NCBI GenBank assembly: GCA_963921255.3
Contig: CAWUEW020000001.1
Coordinates: 744,001-808,000 of the forward strand
From: JANSYL01 sp963921255
GTDB lineage: Bacteria > Pseudomonadota > Alphaproteobacteria > Rhodobacterales > Rhodobacteraceae
DNA length: 64,000 bases
Direction: 5' to 3'
Shown: one piece after another, positions 52,743 to 62,594 of the stretch
How the letters are laid out: the number at the start of each line of letters is the position of its first letter
How positions within the stretch are numbered: the first letter of the stretch is position 1
Notes under the pieces: model-generated
Told to the model about the DNA's origin: nothing
The model's database searches: none
Seen by the model: the letters and a program-made list of their open reading frames with translations, nothing else
Translations under genes and position numbers: made by a program

Positions 52743-55580
52743 ATGCCCTGGACGCCGACCGACTACGATCCGACCGATTTTGCCAACCGCCGCCATATTG
52801 GCCCGTCGCCGGCCGAAATGGATGAGATGCTGCACCTGGTGCAGGCCGACAGCCTGGACGCATTGATCGCGCAAACCGTGCCGGAATCGATCCGTCAGGC
52901 CGACCCCCTGACGTGGGATCCGATGTCCGAAGCGGAATTGCTGGCCCATATGCGGGACCTCGCGGCCAAGAATAAGCCGATGGTCTCGATGATCGGTCAG
53001 GGCTACTACAACACGCACACGCCGCCCGCGATCCAGCGCAATGTTCTGGAAAATCCGGCCTGGTATACCGCCTACACCCCCTATCAGCCAGAAATCGCAC
53101 AAGGCCGCCTCGAGGCGCTGTTGAACTTCCAGACCATGGTCAGCGACCTGACCGGGCTTGAGGTGGCGAACGCCTCGCTTCTGGACGAATCCACTGCCTG
53201 TGCCGAGGCCATGGTCATGGCGGACCGGGTTGCCAAATCCAAGGCCAAGGCGTTCTACATCGACGAAAACTGCCACCCGCAGAACATCGCCGTCATGATG
53301 ACCCGGGCCGAGCCGTTGGGGATCGAAGTGATCGTGGGCGATCCCGCGTCCCTTGACCCATCGGCCGTCTTCGGCGCGATTTTCCAGACCCCCGGCACGT
53401 TCGGTGGGCTGTCTGATCCCTCCGATCTGATCGCCGCACTGCATGCGGAAAAGGCCATTGGCATCGTGTGTACCGACCTGCTCGCCCTGACGCTGATGAA
53501 GGAGCCGGGCGCCATGGGGGCCGACATCGCCGTCGGCTCGGCGCAGCGGTTTGGCGTGCCACTTGGCTATGGCGGCCCGCATGCGGCGTTCATGGCGTGT
53601 AAGGATGCGTTCAAACGGTCGCTGCCGGGCCGTCTGGTCGGCGTCAGCATCGACAGCCATGGCCACCCCGCCTACCGCCTGTCGCTTCAAACGCGGGAAC
53701 AGCATATTCGCCGCGAAAAGGCGACATCGAACGTCTGCACGGCGCAGGCACTGCTGGCCGTGATGGCCAGCTTCTACGCGGTCTTCCACGGGCCCAAAGG
53801 TCTGCATGCCATTGCGCAGTCCGTCCACCTCAAGGCGGTGCGCCTTGCCGCGTCGCTCCGCGCCGGTGGGTATCCACCCGAGGCCGAGGCCTTCTTCGAC
53901 ACGATCACCGTCCCCGTTGGGCAGAAACAATCGCGCATCATGGCCGCCGCGGTGGCCCGTGGGATCAATCTGCGCGATGTGGGCAACGACCGCATCGGCA
54001 TCTCGGTCGACGAAACAACGACCGAAGCGCAGCTCGAGGCCGTCTGCCGCGCCTTTGGCGTTCTGCTCAGCACACCGCACAGCCTGCCCGCGATCCCGGA
54101 CGGGCTGCTGCGCAACAGCGATTACCTGACCCACCCAATCTTCCACATGAACCGGGCGGAATCCGAGATGATGCGCTACATGCGCCGCCTGTCGGACCGG
54201 GATCTGGCGTTGGATCGTGCGATGATCCCGCTTGGGTCCTGCACCATGAAGCTGAATGCCGCGGTCGAGATGATGCCGATCACCTGGCCCGAGTTCGGCG
54301 GCCTGCACCCTTTTGCCCCCGCCGATCAGGCCGAAGGGTATGCCGAAATGCTCGAAGTGCTGACCGCCAAACTGTGCGAGATCACCGGCTATGACGCGAT
54401 GTCGATGCAGCCCAACTCCGGCGCGCAGGGCGAATATGCGGGTCTTTTGACCATCGCGGCCTATCACCGGGCCAACGGCGACACCGAACGCAACGTCTGC
54501 CTGATCCCACTTTCGGCGCACGGCACGAACCCGGCCTCTACCCAAATGGCGGGCATGAACGTTGTGGTCGTGAAGGCCGCCGAGAATGGCGATATCGATG
54601 TCGAGGATTTCCGCGCCAAGGCCGAAGCCGCGGGCGACAAGCTGGCGGCCTGTATGATCACCTATCCCTCGACCCACGGTGTGTTCGAGGAAACGGTGCG
54701 CGAGGTGTGCCAGATCACGCATGATTACGGCGGTCAGGTGTATCTGGACGGCGCCAATCTCAACGCGATGGTCGGCCTGTCAAAGCCCGGCGAGATCGGG
54801 GCCGATGTCAGCCACCTGAACCTGCACAAGACGTTCTGCATTCCCCATGGCGGGGGCGGTCCCGGCATGGGGCCGATCGGCGTCGGGGCCCATCTTGCGC
54901 CGTATCTGCCGGGGCATCCGGAAACCGGTGGGCTCGAGGGGCCCGTGTCGGGGGCGCCCTTCGGCTCAGCTTCGATCCTGCCGATCAGCTATGCCTATAT
55001 CCAGCTCATGGGCGGGGCTGGTCTGACCCAGGCCACGAAGCTGGCCATCCTGAACGGCAACTACATTGCCGAGCGGCTCAAGGACGCCTATCCGGTGCTG
55101 TACCGGGGCGGTCAGGGCCGCGTGGCGCATGAATGCATCCTGGACACGCGCCCCTTTGCCGAGGCCGGGATCACCGTCGACGACATCGCCAAGCGCCTGA
55201 TGGACAACGGCTTCCACGCCCCGACCATGTCCTGGCCGGTGTCTGGCACGCTGATGGTTGAACCGACGGAGTCAGAGACCAAGGCCGAACTGGACCGTTT
55301 CTGCGACGCGATGCTGGCCATCCGGGCCGAGATCGCCGAGGTCGAGGCCGGCAGCATCGCCGCCGAAGACAGCCCGCTGCGTTATGCGCCCCACACGATG
55401 GAAGACCTGATCCGTCCGTGGGATCGCGCCTATACCCGTGAACAGGGCTGCTTCCCCCCCGGGGCATTCCGCGTCGACAAGTACTGGCCGCCGGTCAATC
55501 GCGTCGACAACGCCCATGGCGACCGCAACCTCGTGTGCACCTGCCCGCCGCTCGACAGCTATCAGGAAGCGGCGGAGTAG
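52743..55580 (+). CDS. gcvP: Glycine dehydrogenase (decarboxylating), P protein
   Basis: The 945-residue enzyme is the full-length single-chain form of the P protein. It decarboxylates glycine with pyridoxal phosphate. Its landmarks are the RRHIGPSPAEMDEML start (about 16-30), LGYGGPHAAFMA near 273-284 in the N-terminal half, GSCTMKLNAAVEM near 498-510, and the lysine of LNLHKTFCIPHGGGGPG near 696-712 that binds the cofactor. The gene closes the gcvTHP operon and is followed by a strong terminator. Confidence 0.98.
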   Translation: MPWTPTDYDPTDFANRRHIGPSPAEMDEMLHLVQADSLDALIAQTVPESIRQADPLTWDPMSEAELLAHMRDLAAKNKPMVSMIGQGYYNTHTPPAIQRNVLENPAWYTAYTPYQPEIAQGRLEALLNFQTMVSDLTGLEVANASLLDESTACAEAMVMADRVAKSKAKAFYIDENCHPQNIAVMMTRAEPLGIEVIVGDPASLDPSAVFGAIFQTPGTFGGLSDPSDLIAALHAEKAIGIVCTDLLALTLMKEPGAMGADIAVGSAQRFGVPLGYGGPHAAFMACKDAFKRSLPGRLVGVSIDSHGHPAYRLSLQTREQHIRREKATSNVCTAQALLAVMASFYAVFHGPKGLHAIAQSVHLKAVRLAASLRAGGYPPEAEAFFDTITVPVGQKQSRIMAAAVARGINLRDVGNDRIGISVDETTTEAQLEAVCRAFGVLLSTPHSLPAIPDGLLRNSDYLTHPIFHMNRAESEMMRYMRRLSDRDLALDRAMIPLGSCTMKLNAAVEMMPITWPEFGGLHPFAPADQAEGYAEMLEVLTAKLCEITGYDAMSMQPNSGAQGEYAGLLTIAAYHRANGDTERNVCLIPLSAHGTNPASTQMAGMNVVVVKAAENGDIDVEDFRAKAEAAGDKLAACMITYPSTHGVFEETVREVCQITHDYGGQVYLDGANLNAMVGLSKPGEIGADVSHLNLHKTFCIPHGGGGPGMGPIGVGAHLAPYLPGHPETGGLEGPVSGAPFGSASILPISYAYIQLMGGAGLTQATKLAILNGNYIAERLKDAYPVLYRGGQGRVAHECILDTRPFAEAGITVDDIAKRLMDNGFHAPTMSWPVSGTLMVEPTESETKAELDRFCDAMLAIRAEIAEVEAGSIAAEDSPLRYAPHTMEDLIRPWDRAYTREQGCFPPGAFRVDKYWPPVNRVDNAHGDRNLVCTCPPLDSYQEAAE

Positions 55581-55630
55581 CACCGCACACTTGCGACCCG
55601 CGCCCGTATGGGCGTGGGCCGAAGACACGG

Positions 55631-55666
55631 AACGGCGGCTCCGAAGCGATGTTCGGGGCCGTTTTT
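55631..55666 (+). terminator. Strong rho-independent terminator of the gcv operon
   Basis: AACGG pairs with CCGTT and CTCCGAA pairs with TTCGGGG, with a three-base bulge and a six-base loop, followed directly by a T5 run. It lies 50 bases after the gcvP stop. Confidence 0.85.
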
Positions 55667-55807
55667 GCCTGCATCTCCAACGGATTGACGCAATTTTAGG
55701 CATTCCGGGTTGCGGACGTCCGCCTGCGACAGACGATCACAAACTCGTCGCTGGACGCCGCCCCGCCGCGGCCTAGTCTTACCTTTCGCCAGAGCAAGGA
55801 GTGCACA

Positions 55808-55972
55808 ATGTCGCGAATGGACCAGATCGAAGCCGGGGAAGCCATCACCGAAGCCGCGGAGGCGACGGGCGATCTTCAATGGTTCTTCAAGGCCGGGATG
55901 GCCGCGAAGTGGTTTCTGATCTGGGCGGCCATGGCGATCCCGGTGCTTCTGGTCATCGACCTGCGGTTCTGA
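55808..55972 (+). CDS. Small membrane protein, 54 residues
   Basis: A short frame starting MSRMDQIEAGEAITEA has a strong AAGGAG site 9 bases upstream. The first half is acidic and helical, and residues 35-50 form a hydrophobic helix (WFLIWAAMAIPVLLVI) ending in a short DLRF tail. It looks like a real single-span membrane protein; I do not recognise the family. It is flanked by the gcv terminator upstream and the convergent ettA. Confidence 0.65.
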   Translation: MSRMDQIEAGEAITEAAEATGDLQWFFKAGMAAKWFLIWAAMAIPVLLVIDLRF

Positions 55973-56049
55973 GACCGCACCGCGCGACGTCGGCACCGCG
56001 CGTCAGAGGTGCCGGGTTGCATCACGGTTTTGGCGCCGGGCCCTAGCCG

Positions 56050-57705
56050 CTATCGCACGAACTTCTTGTACTTCACCCGCTTCGGCTCCAGCGCATCGGG
56101 ACCAAGACGGCGTTTCTTGTCTTCTTCGTAGTCCTCGAAGTTGCCTTCGAACCACTCGACATGCGCCTCGCCTTCGAAGGCCAGGATATGGGTGCAGAGC
56201 CGGTCGAGGAAGAAGCGGTCGTGCGAGATGATCACAGCGCAGCCTGCGAAATCCTCCAAGGCGTCTTCCAACGCCCGCAGGGTTTCGACGTCCAGATCGT
56301 TGGTCGGTTCGTCGAGCAACAGGACGTTGCCGCCGGATTTCAGCAGCTTGGCCATGTGCACCCGGTTGCGTTCGCCGCCAGACAGCAGCCCGACCTTTTT
56401 CTGTTGGTCGCCGCCCTTGAAGTTGAACGCGCTGCAATAGGCGCGGCTGTTCATCTGGGCGTCGCCCAGTTGGATGATCTCGGCCCCGCCCGAGATTTCC
56501 TCCCAAACGGTTGCGTTCGCATCCAGGGCGTCGCGGGACTGGTCGACATAGGACAACTCGACCGTGTCGCCCATTTCCAACGCGCCATCGTCCGGCTGTT
56601 CCTGGCCGGTCAGCATCCGGAACAAGGTCGACTTCCCGGCCCCGTTCGGACCGATCACGCCAACGATTCCACCCGGCGGCAGGGCAAAGCTCAGATCCTC
56701 GATCAGCAGCTTGTCGCCATACCCCTTCTTCAGGTTTTCAACTTCAATCACCTTGCCGCCCAGACGCGGTCCGTTCGGGATGACGATTTGCGCGCGGGTG
56801 ATCTTCTCGCGTTCGGACTGGCCAGCCAGCTCTTCATAGGCGTTGATCCGGGCCTTCTGCTTGGCCTGGCGCGCCTTGGCACCGGCGCGGATCCATTCCA
56901 ATTCGCGCTCCAATGTCTTCTGGCGCGATTTGTCCTCGCGGGCTTCCTGTTCCAGCCGTTTCGCTTTCTGTTCAAGCCAGGCGGAATAGTTGCCTTCGTA
57001 GGGAATGCCGCGGCCCCGATCCAGTTCCAGAATCCACCCCGTGATGTCATCCAGGAAATACCGGTCGTGCGTGACGATCAGGCAGGTGCCCTTGTAGTCG
57101 ATCAGGTGCTGCTGCAACCAGGCAATGGTCTCGGCATCAAGGTGGTTGGTCGGTTCGTCCAGAAGCAACATGTCCGGTGCTTCCAGAAGAAGCTTGCACA
57201 ACGCCACCCGGCGCCGTTCCCCGCCCGACAGTGTGCTGACCTGGGCGTCATCGGGTGGGCAGCGCAACGCTTCCATGGCGACGTCGATCTGGCTGTCGAG
57301 ATCCCACAGGTTGTTGCTGTCGATCTCGTCCTGAAGTGTCGCCATTTCGTCGGCGGTCTCGTCCGAGTAGTTCATCGCCAGTTCGTTGAACCGATCCAGC
57401 TTGGCCTTCTTCTCGGCCACGCCCAACATCACGTTGCCGCGCACGTCCAGGCTCTCGTCAAGCTCTGGTTCCTGCGGAAGGTATCCCACTTTCGCCCCGT
57501 CGGCCGCCCAGGCTTCGCCCGTAAAATCGGTATCGAGGCCCGCCATGATCTTCATCAGCGTCGATTTCCCGGCGCCGTTGACGCCGACAACGCCGATCTT
57601 CACCCCCGGCAGGAAGCTCAGGCGAATGTTTTCAAAGCATTTTTTGCCACCGGGATAGGTCTTCGAGACACCATCCATGTGATAGACATACTGATACGAG
57701 GCCAT
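56050..57705 (-). CDS. ettA: Energy-dependent translational throttle protein EttA (ABC-F)
   Basis: The 551-residue soluble protein has two ABC ATPase domains joined by an arm-and-linker region, without membrane helices. The first shows Walker A GVNGAGKST near residues 40-48 and signature LSGGERRRVAL near 160; the second GPNGAGKST near 351 and LLSGGERNRVHM near 438. In E. coli EttA binds the ribosomal E site and gates the first elongation cycle according to ATP level. Length and the arm region (about 240-320) match EttA closely. Confidence 0.95.
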   Translation of the reverse strand: MASYQYVYHMDGVSKTYPGGKKCFENIRLSFLPGVKIGVVGVNGAGKSTLMKIMAGLDTDFTGEAWAADGAKVGYLPQEPELDESLDVRGNVMLGVAEKKAKLDRFNELAMNYSDETADEMATLQDEIDSNNLWDLDSQIDVAMEALRCPPDDAQVSTLSGGERRRVALCKLLLEAPDMLLLDEPTNHLDAETIAWLQQHLIDYKGTCLIVTHDRYFLDDITGWILELDRGRGIPYEGNYSAWLEQKAKRLEQEAREDKSRQKTLERELEWIRAGAKARQAKQKARINAYEELAGQSEREKITRAQIVIPNGPRLGGKVIEVENLKKGYGDKLLIEDLSFALPPGGIVGVIGPNGAGKSTLFRMLTGQEQPDDGALEMGDTVELSYVDQSRDALDANATVWEEISGGAEIIQLGDAQMNSRAYCSAFNFKGGDQQKKVGLLSGGERNRVHMAKLLKSGGNVLLLDEPTNDLDVETLRALEDALEDFAGCAVIISHDRFFLDRLCTHILAFEGEAHVEWFEGNFEDYEEDKKRRLGPDALEPKRVKYKKFVR

Positions 57706-57857
57706 CTGCGCCGCTCCGTCGGAAACCTAGCTGTTGGGCGCTTGATACTAAGGCCGGGCGGGAACGGCAATCGGCCCTGCGCAGGGCTGCCCTTTCATGG
57801 GCCCGGACGTCATGCTAGGAGCCGCCGCGGACAAGGACACAGGCGGGAAGGGCCGAC

Positions 57858-58466
57858 GTGCTGCGCCACGCATTGCCATATGCACGCCCGGGCCAGACAA
57901 TTGGCCTGTTCGGGGGATCGTTCGATCCGCCGCATGCGGGCCATGTCCATGTCAGTCGTGAAGCGCTGAAGCGATTTGGGCTTGATCGCGTTTGGTGGCT
58001 GGTGACGCCCGGCAACCCGCTCAAGGCCAACGGCCCCGCCCCTTTGCCCCGCCGGATGGCCGCGGCGCGCAAGCTGGTCACGCATCCGCGGATCACGGTC
58101 ACCGATCTGGAGGCGCAGATTGGCACGCGCTACACCGGCGCAACCATCGAGGCCCTGCAGCAGCTTTATCCCGGCACACGCTTCGTGTGGCTGATGGGGT
58201 CGGACAACCTTGCGCAGTTTCACCGGTGGCAGCGGTGGGATTGGATCATGCGAACGATCCCCGTGGGCGTTCTCGCCCGACCCGGGCAACGCATTTCGGG
58301 CCGCATGGCGAAGGCGGCGCAGATTTTCAAACACGCCCAACTGCCGGCCACGCACGCGCATTTGCTGCCGCACAGCCCGGCGCCCACGTGGTGCTTTTTG
58401 AACGTGCCGATGGTCGATGTGTCGTCGTCCGAGATTCGGGCCCGGGGCGATTGGACATCGGACTAG
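57858..58466 (+). CDS. nadD: Nicotinate-nucleotide adenylyltransferase
   Basis: The 202-residue enzyme makes deamido-NAD from nicotinate mononucleotide and ATP. It has the nucleotidyltransferase motif GLFGGSFDPPHAGHVH near residues 16-31, the WWLVTPGNPLK segment near 47-57, and the SSSEIRARG motif at the end (about 190-198). The start is a GTG with GGGAAGGG upstream. It is followed after 184 bases by dacB. Confidence 0.95.
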   Translation: MLRHALPYARPGQTIGLFGGSFDPPHAGHVHVSREALKRFGLDRVWWLVTPGNPLKANGPAPLPRRMAAARKLVTHPRITVTDLEAQIGTRYTGATIEALQQLYPGTRFVWLMGSDNLAQFHRWQRWDWIMRTIPVGVLARPGQRISGRMAKAAQIFKHAQLPATHAHLLPHSPAPTWCFLNVPMVDVSSSEIRARGDWTSD

Positions 58467-58650
58467 GGCCTGTCGCGGATGCGGTCATGCCCCGGTTTGT
58501 CATCGAAGCTGGACCAATACGTTTCCCGATCAGGGGTTTATCGCTGGTCCGTCTTCCCGCGATTGTGACGCAGGATGGCCCCGCACGCGGGGTTGAGTGC
58601 GGCTGAACGCTCGCGTTAACTGTTTTTGGAAACGCCGAAACCGAACGCCG

Positions 58651-60138
58651 ATGGTCACAAGACGTGTATTTCTGGGTGGTGCTGTCTCAAGCGCCGCAAC
58701 CGCCGGGTTTGCTGCCGCGCCCGAACGGTCCCTGCGTCCTGTCGTGCGACCCGACACCCTGTTTCAACACACCATTCCCAGTGCCGCGGACCTGATCGCC
58801 GAGGCCAATCTGGGCGGGCGCGTCGGCTTTGCGCTGGCGGATGCCCGGACCGGGGAAAACCTCGAGGCGCGCGACCCGCTCTTTGGCATGCCGCCCGCCA
58901 GCGTCGCCAAAGCCATCACCTGTGCCTACGCGCTGGACCGGCTTGGACCGGGGTTCCGCTTCCGCACCCAGATCGAGGCGCATGGCCCAATCGACAACGG
59001 CGTGCTGGATGGGGATCTCTGGCTCGTGGGGGCGGGCGATCCCTTGTTGGACACAGATGCCCTGGCCGCGATGGCACGCGGTCTGCGCGACATCGGATTG
59101 CGACGGGTGACCGGCCGTCTGATGATTTCGCACGGGGCGTTGCCAAGCATTTACGAGATCGACCCGAGCCAGCCGGATCACGTCGGATACAATCCGGCAA
59201 TCTCGGGCCTTAACCTGAATTTCAATCGTGTCTATTTCGAATGGGAACGGGCCGATGGCGATTACACGGTCACCATGGATGCCCGATCGGAAACCATGCG
59301 CCCGCCGGTCCGCGTGGCCCGCATGCGGGTCGCCGAGCGCACGGTGCCGGTTTACACCTACGATCAGGTCGACGGGGTTGATCAGTGGACGGTTGCCCGC
59401 GGTGCATTGGGCAATGGCGGGTCGCGGTGGCTGCCGGTCCGACAGCCGCACGCCTACTTTGTCGAGGTGTTCCAAAGCCTCGCCCGAACGAACGGATTGG
59501 TCCTGAACAACGTCGCGTTTTCGAATGCCATCCCCAGTGACGCCGTGGTGCTGGTTGAACATGTAAGCGACCCGTTGGCCGACATTCTGCGTGGCATGAT
59601 GCGCTGGTCGACGAATCTCACCGCCGAAGTTGTCGGCTTGCACGCGACCCAGGCGGGGGGGGTGCGCCCGGCGACCCTGGCAGACTCGGCGGCAGCCATG
59701 AACAGCTGGATGGCCGAGCGTTTGGGCGCCCGACAAGCCAGTTTCGTGGATCATTCGGGCCTCGGCGACCAAAGCCGTGTCCGCCCGTCCGACATGACCC
59801 AAGCCCTGGTGGCCGCCGGCCCGGAAGGCATGTTGCGTCAGCTGATGAAGGATATCCCGATCCGGGATGCAAACGGTGCCCCTGTTCCTGATCATCCCAT
59901 TGAAGTTGTGGCCAAAACGGGCACGTTGAACTTCGTTTCAAGCCTGTCGGGCTACATCCGCCCCCCCAACGGGCGCGATCTGGCCTTCACGATCTTCTGT
60001 GGCGATATCCCGCGCCGTGCCGCTCTGACGGAAGCACAGAGGGAACGCCCCGAAGGCGGGCGCACCTACGCGCGCCGGGCCCGGGCGCTGCAGCAAGACC
60101 TGATCGAGCGGTGGGCGGCTCTGTACGGCGGCGCGTAA
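58651..60138 (+). CDS. dacB: D-alanyl-D-alanine carboxypeptidase/endopeptidase (PBP4, S13 family)
   Basis: The 495-residue protein carries a twin-arginine-like signal (TRRVFLGGAVSSAATAGF, about residues 3-20). The serine SxxK motif is Ser 84 in PPASVAKA, the middle SxN motif is in RWSTNLTAE near 321-329, and KTG is in AKTGTLNF near 417-424. It trims or cuts peptidoglycan cross-links in the periplasm. The frame is open to 58597, but the start at MVTRRVF fits the signal peptide. Confidence 0.93.
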   Translation: MVTRRVFLGGAVSSAATAGFAAAPERSLRPVVRPDTLFQHTIPSAADLIAEANLGGRVGFALADARTGENLEARDPLFGMPPASVAKAITCAYALDRLGPGFRFRTQIEAHGPIDNGVLDGDLWLVGAGDPLLDTDALAAMARGLRDIGLRRVTGRLMISHGALPSIYEIDPSQPDHVGYNPAISGLNLNFNRVYFEWERADGDYTVTMDARSETMRPPVRVARMRVAERTVPVYTYDQVDGVDQWTVARGALGNGGSRWLPVRQPHAYFVEVFQSLARTNGLVLNNVAFSNAIPSDAVVLVEHVSDPLADILRGMMRWSTNLTAEVVGLHATQAGGVRPATLADSAAAMNSWMAERLGARQASFVDHSGLGDQSRVRPSDMTQALVAAGPEGMLRQLMKDIPIRDANGAPVPDHPIEVVAKTGTLNFVSSLSGYIRPPNGRDLAFTIFCGDIPRRAALTEAQRERPEGGRTYARRARALQQDLIERWAALYGGA

Positions 60139-60206
60139 TCCGTCCTTCGGGCAAAGCCGGACCTGTGCTAGCCTGCCGATGAACGACTGTGAATTGGGAG
60201 GGTGCG

Positions 60207-60344
60207 ATGTCTGAATTTCAGCTCGCCGTAGTTGGCGTCCTAGGGGCCGCCGTCGCTGTCGTTGGCATTTTCTTCATCGATTTGGACAAGGCGCGCGAAC
60301 ACGCGATCGGCGACCGGGCCGAGGTCTCGACCAGCGACAGCTGA
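60207..60344 (+). CDS. Small membrane protein, 45 residues
   Basis: A short frame MSEFQLAVVGVLGAAVAVVG with GGGAGGG 5 bases upstream encodes a single-span protein: a hydrophobic helix (about 5-25) followed by an acidic, soluble tail rich in Asp, Glu, Ser and Thr. It follows dacB by 68 bases and is convergent with the TerB-like gene. I do not recognise the family. Confidence 0.6.
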   Translation: MSEFQLAVVGVLGAAVAVVGIFFIDLDKAREHAIGDRAEVSTSDS

Positions 60345-60353
60345 CCCTTTGGG

Positions 60354-60773
60354 TCACAGCGTGACGTGACGGGCCCGGGCCCCGCGCTCAATCGCGGCGG
60401 CGTGCAGTCGGTCAATGTTCAACGCGTACCGAAGTTCTTCCAGGAATCGCAGCTCGGGTTGAGCCAGCGATCCATCGGCTGCGGCCACATCGCAGGCCAG
60501 GGCATAGGCCGTTTCGTGCACCCGCTCGGGCAAGGCCTGCAGCACCAGGCCGAACAGGGCATCCAATCCCTCTTCTTCTTCGAACAGCTCGAACACGGTC
60601 TTGGCCACGACGCGCATCCGATCCGCGTCGTATCCACCGAAGACCGGCAGGTGGTTCACAATCTGCTCGATCTTCACCAGTTCCGCCGTTCCGATGTTTT
60701 CGTCCGAGACCGAGACCGCCACCATCACGGCCACAAGGGCATCCTCGGGGGTAAGGGGCAGGCGATCGGGCAT
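60354..60773 (-). CDS. TerB-like (tellurite-resistance) domain protein
   Basis: The 139-residue soluble, acidic, all-helical protein resembles the TerB/DjlA-N fold: LTPEDALVAVMVAVSVSDENIGTAEL in the first third and ALACDVAAADGSLAQPELRFLEEL near residues 92-115, with acid clusters (SDENIG and AADGSL) that could bind metal. TerB-domain proteins are found with tellurite and stress genes, but none of those is adjacent. The start is the ATG beginning MPDRLPLT; a longer frame reaches 60836. Confidence 0.82.
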   Translation of the reverse strand: MPDRLPLTPEDALVAVMVAVSVSDENIGTAELVKIEQIVNHLPVFGGYDADRMRVVAKTVFELFEEEEGLDALFGLVLQALPERVHETAYALACDVAAADGSLAQPELRFLEELRYALNIDRLHAAAIERGARARHVTL

Positions 60774-60883
60774 GACGTGTCTTTCTGTTACAGCAAAGGG
60801 CACCTGCAATTTATTGACGCCACCGCAGTGGGGCAATAGGTGCGGGGGCGCGTGACAAGCCTTTCAACCCGATGGACCGATAG

Positions 60884-62530
60884 ATGACCGATTTGCGTGA
60901 TGCAGCCCTGACCTCGAAAGCCTGGCCTTTTGAAGAAGCGCGCCGCGTGCTCAAACGGTACGAAAAGGCCCCGCCGGAAAAGGGCTATGTGCTGTTCGAA
61001 ACGGGCTATGGGCCATCGGGCCTGCCGCATATCGGCACCTTTGGCGAGGTGTTGCGCACCACCATGGTGCGCCGCGCGTTCGAGGTGATCTCGGACATTC
61101 CGACCAAGCTGATCTGTTTCTCCGACGACCTCGACGGCATGCGCAAGGTGCCGGGCAATGTCCCGCACCAGGATATGCTGAAAGAACACCTGCAAAAACC
61201 ACTGACCTCGGTGCCGGACCCGTTCGGCGAGTTCGACAGTTTTGGCGGACACAACAACGCGATGCTCAAGCGGTTCCTCGACACCTTTGGCTTTGAGTAC
61301 GACTTCATCTCGGCCACCGAATTCTACGGATCGGGCCAGTTTGACGAGGTCTTGAAGCGCGCCGCGGAACGCTACGACGATATTATGAAGGTCATGTTGA
61401 AAAGCCTTCGCGAAGAGCGTCAGCAAACCTATTCGATCTTCCTGCCGATCCATCCCGAAACCGGGCGTGTTCTTTATGTGCCGATGAAGGAGGTGAATGC
61501 CACCGATCACACGATCACCTTCGACGATGAAGACGGGCGCGAATGGACCCTCCCGGTCACCGGCGGCAACGTAAAGCTCCAGTGGAAGCCGGACTTCGGG
61601 GCGCGTTGGGCCGCGCTTGGCGTCGATTTCGAAATGTATGGCAAGGATCACTCGACCAACACGCCCATCTACGACCGCATTTGCGAGATTCTGGGTCATC
61701 CCGCGCCGGAACACTTCACCTATGAACTGTTCCTTGATGAGAACGGGCAGAAGATCTCGAAGTCGTCGGGCAACGGCATCTCGATTGACGAGTGGTTGAC
61801 CTATGCGTCGACCGAAAGCCTGTCCTACTTCATGTTCGGCAAGCCCAAGACGGCCAAGCGGTTGTATTTCGATGTCATTCCCAAGGCGATGGACGAATAC
61901 CATCAGCAGTTGCGCGCCTATGCGGATCAGGACATCGACAAACGATTGGCGAACCCGGTCTATCACATCCACGGCCACAACGTGCCGACCTCGGATATGG
62001 TCGTGTCCTTCTCGATGCTTCTGAACCTGGCCTCGGTGTCATCGGCCGAGACCTCGGACCAGATGTGGGGCTTCATCAATCGCTACGCGCCCGATGCCTC
62101 GCCCCAGACGCATCCGCAGCTTGATCAGGCCGCCGGGTTCGCGGTGCGCTACTACAACGATTTCGTCAAACCGACCAAGGTCTTCCGCGCGCCGACCGAT
62201 CAGGAACGCGCCGCGATGGAGGAATTGGTCGCCTGCCTCGGCGATGCGGACAAGGCGCTGGATGTCATCGCCCGCAAGAACGCCCAGGAAGGCAAGGACA
62301 TGCCGCTGCCCGAGGTCAATTGGGCGGACGAAGAGTTTCTGCAATCCATCGTCTTCGCCATCGGGAAAACCCACGGGTTCGAACCGCTGCGCGCGTGGTT
62401 CTCGGGCCTCTACGAGGTGCTGTTGGGCGCGTCCCAGGGGCCGCGCTTTGGCGGGTTCATCGCACTCTACGGGATCGCGGAAACCAAAGCCCTGATCGCG
62501 GATGGTTTATCCGGCAAGCTTGCGGCGTGA
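60884..62530 (+). CDS. lysS: Lysine-tRNA ligase, class I
   Basis: The 548-residue enzyme is the archaeal-type class I lysyl-tRNA synthetase, which is found in alphaproteobacteria. It has the Rossmann HIGH box GPSGLPHIGTFGE near residues 44-56 and the KMSKS-like KISKSSGNG near 289-297. The C-terminal alpha-helical cage runs to the end. Attachment of lysine to tRNA(Lys) is the role. It is followed by a short secreted protein gene on the same strand. Confidence 0.97.
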   Translation: MTDLRDAALTSKAWPFEEARRVLKRYEKAPPEKGYVLFETGYGPSGLPHIGTFGEVLRTTMVRRAFEVISDIPTKLICFSDDLDGMRKVPGNVPHQDMLKEHLQKPLTSVPDPFGEFDSFGGHNNAMLKRFLDTFGFEYDFISATEFYGSGQFDEVLKRAAERYDDIMKVMLKSLREERQQTYSIFLPIHPETGRVLYVPMKEVNATDHTITFDDEDGREWTLPVTGGNVKLQWKPDFGARWAALGVDFEMYGKDHSTNTPIYDRICEILGHPAPEHFTYELFLDENGQKISKSSGNGISIDEWLTYASTESLSYFMFGKPKTAKRLYFDVIPKAMDEYHQQLRAYADQDIDKRLANPVYHIHGHNVPTSDMVVSFSMLLNLASVSSAETSDQMWGFINRYAPDASPQTHPQLDQAAGFAVRYYNDFVKPTKVFRAPTDQERAAMEELVACLGDADKALDVIARKNAQEGKDMPLPEVNWADEEFLQSIVFAIGKTHGFEPLRAWFSGLYEVLLGASQGPRFGGFIALYGIAETKALIADGLSGKLAA

Positions 62531-62594
62531 TTTGACCGCGCCCGCACCGGGACTAACCTTTGCAGTCGACAGCAATCCATTCGGAGCGACGGCA

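Noticed and set aside
52584..54722. A 712-residue minus-strand frame antisense to gcvP
   Set aside because: Shadow of gcvP; it has no recognisable domain.
56161..57969. A 602-residue plus-strand frame antisense to ettA
   Set aside because: Shadow of ettA; hydrophobic runs come from codon complement, not from a real membrane protein.
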